Shown: piece by piece, positions 1-5,663 of the stretch | How the letters are laid out: each line of letters begins with the position of its first letter | Numbering within the stretch: position 1 is the first letter of the stretch | Assembly: GCA_014860725.1 (NCBI GenBank) | Contig: JACZJD010000777.1 | Location: forward strand, 1 to 5,663 | DNA length: 5,663 nucleotides | Source: Aquamicrobium sp. | GTDB taxonomy: Bacteria > Pseudomonadota > Alphaproteobacteria > Rhizobiales > Rhizobiaceae | Reading direction: 5' to 3' | Translations under genes and position numbers: made by a program | The notes under the pieces: model-generated | Told to the model about the DNA's origin: nothing | What the model saw: only the letters and a program-made list of their open reading frames with translations | Databases searched by the model: none

Positions 1-99
1 CCCTGGAACTGTCAGCGGGAGTAGCCGAAGCGTCCGGGGCTGTCCATGGCACAAAGGTACAGGGTCCCGGCGTCGGGGAACCGGCAAGTTCGCACCTCA

Positions 100-121
100 A
101 AGCCGCTTGTCGGCCCGGCTT
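100..121. repeat. Inverted repeat upstream of the dehydratase, possible operator
   Basis: AAGCCG (100-105) and CGGCTT (116-121) form perfect 6-base arms around a 10-base centre, overlapping the candidate -35 box. A second, imperfect pair is CCGGCAAG (81-88) with CTTGTCGG (106-113), matching at 7 of 8 positions. Sugar-acid dehydratase genes are often controlled by GntR- or LacI-type repressors that bind such sites. In GC-rich DNA, arms this short can arise by chance. Confidence 0.25.
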
Positions 122-135
122 CGCTGCCCTAACGA
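107..135 (+). promoter_or_regulatory. Possible sigma-70-type promoter of the dehydratase gene
   Basis: TTGTCG (107-112) and TAACGA (130-135) are separated by 17 bases. This would place a transcript start near 142, just ahead of the ribosome binding site at 153-159. The -35 box is fair, but the -10 box matches consensus at only two positions. The spacing and placement are the main support. Confidence 0.22.
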
Positions 136-162
136 TGGCGCTCCGAACGACGGGAGGAGCGC

Positions 163-1959
163 ATGGCCGGTCACACGAAGAAGAAGTTCCGCTCGCAGGA
201 ATGGTTCGACAATCCGGACGATCCCGGCATGACCGCGCTCTACATCGAACGCTATCTCAATTACGGCCTGACTCGCGCCGAGCTGCAGTCGGGCAAGCCG
301 CTGATCGGCATCGCCCAGACCGGCTCCGACCTGTCGCCCTGCAACCGCCACCACCTCGAACTCGCCAAGCGCGTCCGCGCCGGCATCGAGGCGGCGGGTG
401 GCATCCCGTTCGAGTTCCCCTGCCATCCGATCCAGGAGACGGGAAAGCGTCCGACGGCGGCGCTCGACCGCAACCTCGCCTACCTCTCCCTCGTCGAAGT
501 TCTCTACGGCTATCCGCTCGACGGCGTCGTGCTGACCATCGGCTGCGACAAGACCACGCCGGCACTGCTGATGGCCGCTGCAACCGTCAACATCCCGGCG
601 ATCGCGCTTTCGGTCGGGCCGATGCTGAACGGCTGGCACCGCGGCGAACGAACGGGCTCGGGGACGGTCGTGTGGAAGGCGCGTGAAAGGCTCGCCGCCG
701 GCGAGATCGACTACGAGCAGTTCATGGACCTCGTCACCTCGTCGGCGCCGTCGGTCGGCTACTGCAATACGATGGGTACCGCGACGACGATGAACAGCCT
801 CGCCGAGGCACTGGGCATGCAGCTTCCCGGCTCGGCGGCCATCCCGGCGCCCTACCGCGAGCGTGGCCAGATCGCCTACGAGACCGGCCGGCGCATCGTC
901 GGCATGGTCATTGAGGACCTGAAGCCCTCCGACATCATGACCCGCGAGGCCTTCGAGAACGCTATCGTCGTCAACTCGGCGATCGGCGGCTCGACCAACG
1001 CGCCGATCCACCTCAACGCCATCGCCCGCCACCTCGGCGTCTCCCTCGACAATGACGATTGGCAGAAGGTGGGGCACCATGTCCCTCTGCTGGTGAACCT
1101 CCAGCCGGCCGGCGAATATCTCGGCGAGGACTACCACCATGCCGGCGGCGTGCCTGCCGTGGTGGCGGAACTGATGAAGGCCGGCCTCCTGCCGCATCCG
1201 GACGCCAGGACCGTCAATGGCAGGACCATGGGCGAGAACTGCGCCGGGACCGAGAACCTCGATCCCAAGGTGATCTGCAGCGTCGCCGAGCCGCTGAAGA
1301 CTAACGCCGGATTCATAAATCTGAGCGGCAACCTGTTCGACAGCGCCATCATGAAGACCAGCGTAATCTCGGAGGAGTTCCGCAATCGCTATCTGTCCAA
1401 TCCGGCCGACCCGGAAGCTTTCGAGGGCATCGCCCAGGTGTTCGACGGGCCGGAGGAGTATCACGCGCGGATCGACGATCCGGCGCTCGGCCTGAGCGAA
1501 AACACGATCCTGTTCATGCGCGGCACCGGGCCTGTCGGCTATCCGGGCGGCGCCGAGGTCGTCAACATGCAGCCGCCGGCCTACCTGATCCGCAAGGGAG
1601 TGCTGTCGCTGCCCTGCATCGGCGACGGCCGCCAGTCCGGCACGTCGGGCAGCCCGTCGATCCTGAACGCGTCCCCGGAAGCCGCAGTGGGAGGCGGCCT
1701 GGCGCTGTTGCGGAACGGCGACCGGGTGCGCATCGACCTGCGCAAGGGCACGGCCGATATCCTCGTCTCCGACGAGGAGATATCGCACCGCCGCGCCGAA
1801 CTCGCGGCGAAGGGCGGCTATCCGTATCCGGCCCACCAGACGCCCTGGCAGGAGATCCAGCGCGGCATGGTCGACCAGCTGGCGGAAGGCATGGTGCTGA
1901 AGCCGGCGGTGAAGTACCGCGACGTCGCCCACAAGGGTATCCCGCGCAACAACCATTGA
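163..1959 (+). CDS. IlvD/Edd-family sugar-acid (aldonate) dehydratase, xylonate dehydratase-like
   Basis: This 598-residue cytoplasmic enzyme probably dehydrates a sugar acid to its 2-keto-3-deoxy product; D-xylonate is the best guess. The family's iron-sulfur cysteines are all present: C60 (SPCNR), C128 (GCDKTTP) and C201 (YCNTMGTA). So are the expected magnesium ligands E92, D129, K130 (the carbamylated lysine of the family) and E465 (GGAEVVNM), and the likely catalytic serine S492 ([10 protein letters not shown]). The N-terminal block [10 protein letters not shown], the run [20 protein letters not shown] and the basic Asn-His C-terminus resemble Caulobacter XylD as I remember it. They fit that branch better than Rhizobium L-arabinonate dehydratase or the true valine/isoleucine enzyme IlvD. 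The length suits the family (about 580-600). The ATG is preceded by GGAGGAG at 153-159. No sugar-pathway gene is adjacent here, so the substrate is uncertain; other pentonates or 6-deoxy sugar acids are possible. The gene appears intact. Confidence 0.93.
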   Translation: MAGHTKKKFRSQEWFDNPDDPGMTALYIERYLNYGLTRAELQSGKPLIGIAQTGSDLSPCNRHHLELAKRVRAGIEAAGGIPFEFPCHPIQETGKRPTAALDRNLAYLSLVEVLYGYPLDGVVLTIGCDKTTPALLMAAATVNIPAIALSVGPMLNGWHRGERTGSGTVVWKARERLAAGEIDYEQFMDLVTSSAPSVGYCNTMGTATTMNSLAEALGMQLPGSAAIPAPYRERGQIAYETGRRIVGMVIEDLKPSDIMTREAFENAIVVNSAIGGSTNAPIHLNAIARHLGVSLDNDDWQKVGHHVPLLVNLQPAGEYLGEDYHHAGGVPAVVAELMKAGLLPHPDARTVNGRTMGENCAGTENLDPKVICSVAEPLKTNAGFINLSGNLFDSAIMKTSVISEEFRNRYLSNPADPEAFEGIAQVFDGPEEYHARIDDPALGLSENTILFMRGTGPVGYPGGAEVVNMQPPAYLIRKGVLSLPCIGDGRQSGTSGSPSILNASPEAAVGGGLALLRNGDRVRIDLRKGTADILVSDEEISHRRAELAAKGGYPYPAHQTPWQEIQRGMVDQLAEGMVLKPAVKYRDVAHKGIPRNNH

Positions 1960-1965
1960 GGTGCG

Positions 1966-1990
1966 CCGCGCGCGGTTCTCGCGGGCTTTT
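1966..1990 (+). terminator. Weak intrinsic terminator-like hairpin after the dehydratase gene
   Basis: CCGCG (1966-1970) can pair with CGCGG (1980-1984) across a 9-base loop, followed by GC and then TTTT (1987-1990). It starts 7 bases after the dehydratase stop codon, where a terminator is expected. The stem is only 5 bp and the T run is short, so the call is tentative. CCGCGCGCGG at 1966-1975 is also self-complementary and could compete. Confidence 0.3.
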
Positions 1991-2033
1991 GCGCGTCCGT
2001 GTGGCGAAGGCGCTGCATAGCCGTGCTTTTCCT

Positions 2034-2061
2034 TTGAATTCGCCCTCGCAGTCCCTATGTG
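2034..2061 (+). promoter_or_regulatory. Possible promoter of the 134-residue unknown gene
   Basis: TTGAAT (2034-2039) and TATGTG (2056-2061) are separated by 16 bases in the least GC-rich part of the gap. A transcript start near 2068 would leave a short leader containing GAGGA (2071-2075) before the ATG at 2081. If real, it rules out the upstream ATG at 2057, which lies inside the -10 box. The match to consensus is modest. Confidence 0.25.
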
Positions 2062-2080
2062 CCCGGTACAGAGGACCACC

Positions 2081-2485
2081 ATGGCGAGACGGCGTTCATC
2101 CCTCGGCTTCCTCGGGCTCTTCGGCCGGTCCGGCGACCTGCGCCAGCTCGATCTGGCGCTGCGCGCAGCCGACCTTCATCCGGCGCTTGTGCCGGAAGGC
2201 GTCAAGCTCACCATCGTCAACCTGATGAAGGACTTCTGGCCCGACGAGCCGCCGGCGGACGCCTATCCTCCGGTGGCACGGCTCTTCGCCTACTGCGTCG
2301 CGGGGCCCGAACCCTTCGAACAGGCCAACGGGCACGCTAGCCTCCTGGACGCCGAGCGGCGCCTGGAAAAGGCTCTGGGCGACCCGGACGGTTTCGATGC
2401 GGGCCTCGTCCTGCTGGCGCTGCACGCGAAGTTGATCAGCGCCGCGGTCGTCGAGCGCTTCGGCCTCGAAAGCGAAGAGCGTTAG
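2081..2485 (+). CDS. Conserved-looking hypothetical protein, 134 residues
   Basis: I do not recognise a named family. The product is a soluble, mostly helical 134-residue protein with a basic start (MARRRSS), a short hydrophobic stretch LGFLGLFG (residues 8-15) and an acidic end (ESEER). It has no signal peptide, no membrane segment of full length and no obvious catalytic motif. The blocks SGDLRQLDLALRAADLHP (17-34), VKLTIVNLMKDF (41-52) and LVLLALHAKLISAAVVERFG (109-128) look like conserved helices. I recall similar unnamed proteins in rhizobia but cannot confirm this. I chose the ATG at 2081 because GAGGA (2071-2075) lies 5 bases upstream. The in-frame ATG at 2057 would add eight unlikely residues and has no such site. 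The next gene begins 12 bases after the stop, so co-transcription is likely. Confidence 0.82.
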   Translation: MARRRSSLGFLGLFGRSGDLRQLDLALRAADLHPALVPEGVKLTIVNLMKDFWPDEPPADAYPPVARLFAYCVAGPEPFEQANGHASLLDAERRLEKALGDPDGFDAGLVLLALHAKLISAAVVERFGLESEER

Positions 2486-2497
2486 GGGTGGAAGCAA

Positions 2498-2827
2498 GTG
2501 GCATCGATCGTCGCGCCGCCCTACATTACGATCATGGACACGCGCCCCATCCTTTCGCGACTCGCAGCGGTCGCGGCGGCCGCACTTTCGACAGCGCCGG
2601 CCCTCGCAGCCGAAATCCTCATACCGGGCGCTATGCCCAGCGCTGCCGAGCTGCAGATCATGAGGAACATCCAGAGCCGCGAGACCTTTCAGCTGGAACA
2701 ACGCATCAATCGCGAGATCGACCGCCTGACGGTCCAGACGCCGTCGCCGAAGCTCGACATCCCCGTGGTCAAGCCGACCTGCCGCGAGGATGTCAACGGC
2801 CAGAAGATGTTGCGCGTCTGCCGCTAG
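2498..2827 (+). CDS. Small secreted protein of unknown function with a C-terminal cysteine pair
   Basis: The product is predicted to be exported. An arginine-containing segment (MDTRPILSR) precedes a hydrophobic core LAAVAAAALSTAPALA, with likely signal-peptidase cleavage at ALA-AE. The mature part is about 72 residues: a polar, probably helical segment rich in Arg, Glu and Gln (roughly residues 48-80 of the long form), then a tail with two cysteines 13 residues apart (TCREDVNGQ...RVCR). These could form a disulfide in the periplasm. The start is uncertain. The GTG at 2498 has a purine-rich GGGGTGG element (2485-2491) and makes 109 residues. The in-frame ATG at 2534 lacks a ribosome binding site but gives a textbook 25-residue signal peptide and a 97-residue protein. 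The gene lies 12 bases after the preceding unknown gene and ends 13 bases from the convergent gene. I do not recognise a family. Confidence 0.72.
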   Translation: MASIVAPPYITIMDTRPILSRLAAVAAAALSTAPALAAEILIPGAMPSAAELQIMRNIQSRETFQLEQRINREIDRLTVQTPSPKLDIPVVKPTCREDVNGQKMLRVCR

Positions 2828-2840
2828 CCGCGACCGTGCC

Positions 2841-3068
2841 TCAGGCGATCGCTGTCGGCCGCCTCCAGTTCCGGGCCCGCAGCCGCGGCGCGATGAACCA
2901 TGCAGCGATCGGCGCGAGGACGAAGCTCGCCACGATCACCGCCGGCAGAAGATACTTCGCCTGTTCGTTGAGCGCCGGCACGGAAAGCACGGTGACAGCC
3001 CCGGCGCCGAACAGAACGGCGTTGGTCATCATGGAAACGAGAGCGGTGATGAAGAGGTTCGTATTCAT
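2841..3068 (-). CDS. Small two-helix inner-membrane protein, probably stress-induced
   Basis: This 75-residue protein is almost entirely two membrane helices, about residues 5-30 (FITALVSMMTNAVLFGAGAV...) and 40-60 (LLPAVIVASFVLAPIAAWFIA). A short loop containing PALNEQAK joins them, and the tail is strongly basic (PRLRARNWRR). By the positive-inside rule both ends should be cytoplasmic. The ATG at 3068 is preceded by GGAGA (3078-3074) with a 5-base spacer. Just upstream is a GGAAC-N17-CGTT element typical of EcfG/RpoE2 promoters, which suggests induction in the general stress response. The frame stays open far upstream of this ATG on the minus strand because it runs antisense to the CHAT gene; the ribosome binding site and membrane segments mark the true start. 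Molecular function is unknown. It is convergent with the small secreted-protein gene, 13 bases away, with no clear terminator between them. Confidence 0.8.
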   Translation of the reverse strand: MNTNLFITALVSMMTNAVLFGAGAVTVLSVPALNEQAKYLLPAVIVASFVLAPIAAWFIAPRLRARNWRRPTAIA

Positions 3069-3096
3069 GGTTGTCTCCGCGATCTGATACCGGACG

Positions 3097-3122
3097 AACG
3101 CGGGCATGCACCGACGGGTTCC
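3097..3122 (-). promoter_or_regulatory. EcfG/RpoE2-type general stress promoter for the small membrane protein gene
   Basis: On the minus strand GGAAC (3122-3118) is followed after exactly 17 bases by CGTT (3100-3097). This matches the known alphaproteobacterial EcfG consensus GGAAC-N16/17-CGTT at every fixed base. Expected transcription starts near 3090, giving a leader of about 20 bases with GGAGA before the ATG at 3068. A second GGAAC lies 19 bases further upstream (3141-3137) within a direct repeat of GGGTTCCG, but it has no properly spaced CGTT. Confidence 0.75.
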
Positions 3123-3215
3123 GGCCTCGCCGAAGGGTTCCGCGGCGGGCAAACACTTGCCGCATTCCGACTCCAGCGTAGTCTCGGGCGTATGGGAAAC
3201 CGCTGAGGAGGCGGA

Positions 3216-4898
3216 ATGGCGGGGCGTTTGTGGTCGAGTGCCGGGATCCCGAGGTTTCTCGGCATCGGCGCGGCCCTTGTGGCGATGACATTCGCATCGC
3301 CGGCCGCGGAGCCCGATATCTATCGCGAGAACGGCTTCGAGGCGATGCAGTGGGCGATGCTGTCGTCGGCCGGTAATGCGGTCCAGCAGCTCGGCCTGCG
3401 CGCCGCGGCGGGCTCTTCGGAGCTCGCCGAGATCGTCCGGCGCCGGCAGGATCTGCTGGCGATGGTCGAGGATCGCGAGAAGAAGCTCGCCGGGCTCGAC
3501 GGCCGGGATCCCGTCGCGCAGGCCAACGAGGCGGTCAGGCTGCGCGGCGAGATCGATTCGCTGCTGGCGGAGTTGCAGGGGATAGACGAGCGTCTCAAGG
3601 CCGACTTTCCGCGCTACAGCGAGCTCGCCAACCCGGCGCCGCTGAAGATCGCCGAGGTGCAAGCCCTGCTCGAGGACGACGAGGCGTTGCTCGTCGTCTT
3701 CGCCGGCAGGTACAACGTCCACACGATGGCGATCGCGAAGGACGCGGTCGACTGGAGCCAGGCCGTCTATGGCGCGGCGACACTGGCCGACGATGTCGCG
3801 CAGCTCCGCCTCCAGCTCGATCCCAATACCGCCCTCGGCCGCGGCGCCGCGCCGATCGGCGGCAAGGACGAGACGCCGCGCGTCGCTCCCTTCGACCGGA
3901 TTCGCGCCCATCTCCTCTACAGCGAGCTCGTCGCCCCGGTCGCGCATGTGCTTGCCGGCAAGCGCCATGTCTTCACCGTCGCCGACGGGCCACTCTCCGG
4001 CCTGCCCTTCGCCGTGATGGTCACCGAGCCTCCTAGGGGCGACGACACCGATCCCGCCGCGATGCGCGAGACGGCATGGATGATCCGCCGGTTCGCCATG
4101 ACGACGCTGCCCTCGGTAAGCAGTCTCGCGGTCATCCGCCGTTTCCCGCCTGCCGCTCCGGCGACGACGGAGCGGCCTTTCGTCGGCTTCGGCGCCCCAG
4201 ACTTCGACGGCAGGCAGGCCGAGGCTATCGCCGTCGCGGCGACGCCGACCTCGTTCTTCCGCGGTGCGCTCGCCAATCTCGAGGCGGTGCGCAACCTGCC
4301 GGCGTTGCCGCAGACAGGGCCGGAGCTCCGCCAGCTGGCGGCCGAGCTGGGCGCTGGCGACGACGCCCTCTTCCTCGGGCCGCACGCGACCGAGAGCGCC
4401 GTCCGCAAGGCGGACCTCGAAGGCGTGCGCATCCTTGCCTTCGCCACGCACGGCCTCCTGTCCGGCGATCTCCAGGGCCTGGCCGAGCCGGCGCTCGCCT
4501 TCTCGCCGCCCGAGACCGCGACCACTGACGACGACGGTCTGCTGACGGCATCTGAAGTGTCGGAGCTGCGGCTCTCCGCCGATTGGGTGATCCTGTCGGC
4601 CTGCAACACGGCGGGCGGCGACGGCCGCGCCGACGGCGAGGGCCTGTCGGGCCTGGCGCGTGCCTTCCTTTATGCGGGCGCCCGCGCCATCCTCGCCTCG
4701 CACTGGCCGGTGCGCGACGACGCGGCCGCCTACCTGACGACGCGCGCCGTCGGGGCGCTGGCGTCCGGCGAACGGCAGCGCCGTTCGGAAGCCCTGCGGC
4801 TCGCCATGCTGTCGCTCGTCGACGATGCGAAGGATCCGTCGCTCGTCCATCCGTCGGCCTGGGCGCCGTTCGTCGTGGTGGGGGAGGGCGGCTACTGA
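3216..4898 (+). CDS. Exported CHAT-domain protein (caspase/separase-like cysteine protease)
   Basis: This 560-residue protein carries a C-terminal CHAT domain, the caspase-HetF-associated-with-TPR fold of clan CD proteases. The catalytic pair is visible: His412 in AFATHGLLSG and Cys463 in ILSACNTAGG, each after a hydrophobic strand. Other CHAT hallmarks are ADGPLSGLPFAVM (256-268), LARAFLYAGARAILASHWPV (480-499) and the closing HPSAWAPFVVVG (545-556). Residues 1 to about 31 form a signal peptide (arginines, then FLGIGAALVAMTFASPAA), so the protein should act in the periplasm or be membrane-attached. Residues 36-135 are helical and probably coiled coil (EIVRRRQDLLAMVEDREKKL; LRGEIDSLLAELQGIDERLK). 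They resemble the segment that links TPRs to CHAT in fused homologues, but no TPR array precedes it. The ATG has GAGGAG (3205-3210) 5 bases upstream. The stop overlaps the start of the next gene, a TPR-like protein. Upstream only a weak promoter candidate is seen (TTGCCG 3157, TAGTCT 3179). Substrate unknown. Confidence 0.92.
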   Translation: MAGRLWSSAGIPRFLGIGAALVAMTFASPAAEPDIYRENGFEAMQWAMLSSAGNAVQQLGLRAAAGSSELAEIVRRRQDLLAMVEDREKKLAGLDGRDPVAQANEAVRLRGEIDSLLAELQGIDERLKADFPRYSELANPAPLKIAEVQALLEDDEALLVVFAGRYNVHTMAIAKDAVDWSQAVYGAATLADDVAQLRLQLDPNTALGRGAAPIGGKDETPRVAPFDRIRAHLLYSELVAPVAHVLAGKRHVFTVADGPLSGLPFAVMVTEPPRGDDTDPAAMRETAWMIRRFAMTTLPSVSSLAVIRRFPPAAPATTERPFVGFGAPDFDGRQAEAIAVAATPTSFFRGALANLEAVRNLPALPQTGPELRQLAAELGAGDDALFLGPHATESAVRKADLEGVRILAFATHGLLSGDLQGLAEPALAFSPPETATTDDDGLLTASEVSELRLSADWVILSACNTAGGDGRADGEGLSGLARAFLYAGARAILASHWPVRDDAAAYLTTRAVGALASGERQRRSEALRLAMLSLVDDAKDPSLVHPSAWAPFVVVGEGGY

Positions 4899-5663
4899 TG
4901 CGACTGCTGCGTCCGTTCGCCGCCGTCTTGCTCTTCTTCGCCGCGTTTCCGGCCGCGGCTGGCCATGTCGACCCGTACGAGGCCATGCAGGACGCCATGC
5001 AGGCCTACAACAACAACGAGCGCTATGCCGACGCACGCGCCGTCTTGAGCAAGGCGCTGCGCGAGGCGGCCCATGGCGGCAGCCTCGACCCGGTCTACGC
5101 CGTCCTCTACGCCATGTATGCGGATACGGCGCGCTTCGACGGGAACCCGTCCTTCGCCCTGCAACTGACCGACGAAGGGCTGGCGCTCGCCCTCAGTGCG
5201 CCGGAGCCCGACGCCGACGTGAAGAACATGCTCCTCGTGTCGCGCGCCTATGCGCTGGCCGACCTCGGCCGTTATGCGGAGGCCATCGAGACCGTGCGCA
5301 TCACGGCGCTGTGGATGGGCGAGCGTTTCGGGCCCGACAACCGCAGGGCGCTGGAAGACGAGGCCGCTGCCTGGGACGAGCGGCTCGCCGGCGAAGATCC
5401 GAAGGTGGCGAATGCACCCGTCGCCGAACTGGCCATCAAGCTGCTCGACCAGGCCCAGGAAGCCCTCAACGCCTACGACACCGCGCGGGCGATCACGCTC
5501 GCCTCGCGCGCCATCCTGCCCGACGGAACCGCGGTCGGCAGCACTGACGTCCTCTACATCAACGCCCGCGCCCAAACCCTGGTCGGCGCCGCCTACGGTG
5601 TCGAGGGCCGGCCCGCCGCGGCGGTGGCCGCACTGCGCCGCGTCGCCTGGGACAGTTTCAGCT
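4898..5663 (+). CDS. Exported TPR-like repeat protein, partner of the CHAT protein (3' end beyond window)
   Basis: The frame stays open from the ATG at 4898 to the last base, giving at least 255 residues. Residues 1-21 are a signal peptide (MRLLRPFAAVLLFFAAFPAAA), so the product is periplasmic. The rest is helical with TPR-like units: about 27-58 (MQAYNNNERYADARAVLSKA), 108-140 (SRAYALADLGRYAEAIETV, the clearest one) and 219-250 (ARAQTLVGAAYGVEGRPAAA); segments around 67-100 and 177-207 may be degenerate units. TPR arrays bind other proteins. The start codon shares its A with the stop of the CHAT gene (TGATG), and GGAGG (4883-4887) lies 10 bases upstream within that gene, so translation is probably coupled. 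Fused CHAT proteins carry TPRs on the same chain; here they are on a separate secreted chain. Whether a second catalytic domain follows beyond the edge cannot be seen. Confidence 0.88.
   Translation, partial: MRLLRPFAAVLLFFAAFPAAAGHVDPYEAMQDAMQAYNNNERYADARAVLSKALREAAHGGSLDPVYAVLYAMYADTARFDGNPSFALQLTDEGLALALSAPEPDADVKNMLLVSRAYALADLGRYAEAIETVRITALWMGERFGPDNRRALEDEAAAWDERLAGEDPKVANAPVAELAIKLLDQAQEALNAYDTARAITLASRAILPDGTAVGSTDVLYINARAQTLVGAAYGVEGRPAAAVAALRRVAWDSFS

Noticed and set aside
5..34. GGAAC at 5-9 as a second EcfG promoter near the dehydratase
   Set aside because: The next CGT-like element (31-34, CGTC) is 21 bases away and imperfect. The GGAAC at 77-81 also has no properly spaced partner.
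12..128. Short minus-strand frame of 38 codons at the left edge (GTG possible at 95), ending FGYSR-stop
   Set aside because: Its third-position base use looks somewhat coding and it could be a small gene or the remnant of a gene end. However, it has no ATG with a ribosome binding site, no recognised family and no upstream support.
135..686. Overlapping plus-strand frame starting upstream of the dehydratase ATG
   Set aside because: It overlaps the dehydratase in another frame and has an Arg/Pro-rich, low-complexity translation typical of GC-rich shadow frames.
2057..2080. Upstream ATG for the 134-residue protein (adding MCPVQRTT)
   Set aside because: It lacks a ribosome binding site and lies in the candidate -10 box, whereas the ATG at 2081 has GAGGA at good spacing.
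97..2082. Open minus-strand frame of 661 codons antisense to the dehydratase
   Set aside because: It is the mirror of a clearly conserved enzyme in GC-rich DNA, where stop codons are rare. The translation is Arg/Ala/Gly/Val-rich with no domain, and no proper start signal was seen.
3157..3184. TTGCCG-N16-TAGTCT as a promoter for the CHAT gene
   Set aside because: The -10 box matches consensus at only three of six positions and the spacer is short. It is in a plausible place but too weak to list as a feature.
2841..5036. Open minus-strand frame of 731 codons across the CHAT gene
   Set aside because: Only its last 75 codons are a real gene, with a ribosome binding site, promoter and membrane helices. 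The remainder is antisense to the CHAT domain, whose motifs lie on the plus strand.

Overview
The window is very GC-rich, and its reading frames show strong G/C bias at third codon positions. The protein sequences and a GGAAC-N17-CGTT promoter of the EcfG/RpoE2 type point to an alphaproteobacterium, most likely of the order Rhizobiales (Mesorhizobium-like). This assignment rests on remembered family resemblance, not on a search. No tRNA, rRNA, insertion sequence or CRISPR array is visible.

Layout, left to right. (1) A complete IlvD/Edd-family sugar-acid dehydratase on the plus strand (163-1959) most resembles the D-xylonate dehydratase (XylD) branch. It has no sugar transporter, regulator or other sugar-pathway gene beside it in this window. 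(2) After a roughly 120-bp gap with a weak terminator-like hairpin come two small plus-strand genes only 12 bp apart: a 134-residue conserved-looking protein of unknown function (2081-2485) and a small secreted protein with a C-terminal cysteine pair (2498-2827). (3) A convergent minus-strand gene (2841-3068) encodes a 75-residue two-helix membrane protein, preceded by a near-perfect general-stress-response promoter. (4) Divergent from it is a plus-strand pair: a 560-residue exported CHAT-domain (caspase/separase-like) protein (3216-4898), then an exported TPR-like helical-repeat protein. The second gene starts inside the stop codon of the first (TGATG) and runs off the right edge at base 5663.

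How the genes fit together. The dehydratase appears to be a separate metabolic gene. The most interesting part is the CHAT/TPR pair. In most bacterial CHAT proteins the TPR array precedes the CHAT domain in the same chain. Here the CHAT chain starts at about the point where the TPR array would normally end, has its own signal peptide, and is translationally coupled to a second secreted protein carrying TPR-like helices. I infer that the two form a two-component periplasmic protease/scaffold or signalling module. Its substrate is not visible in this window.
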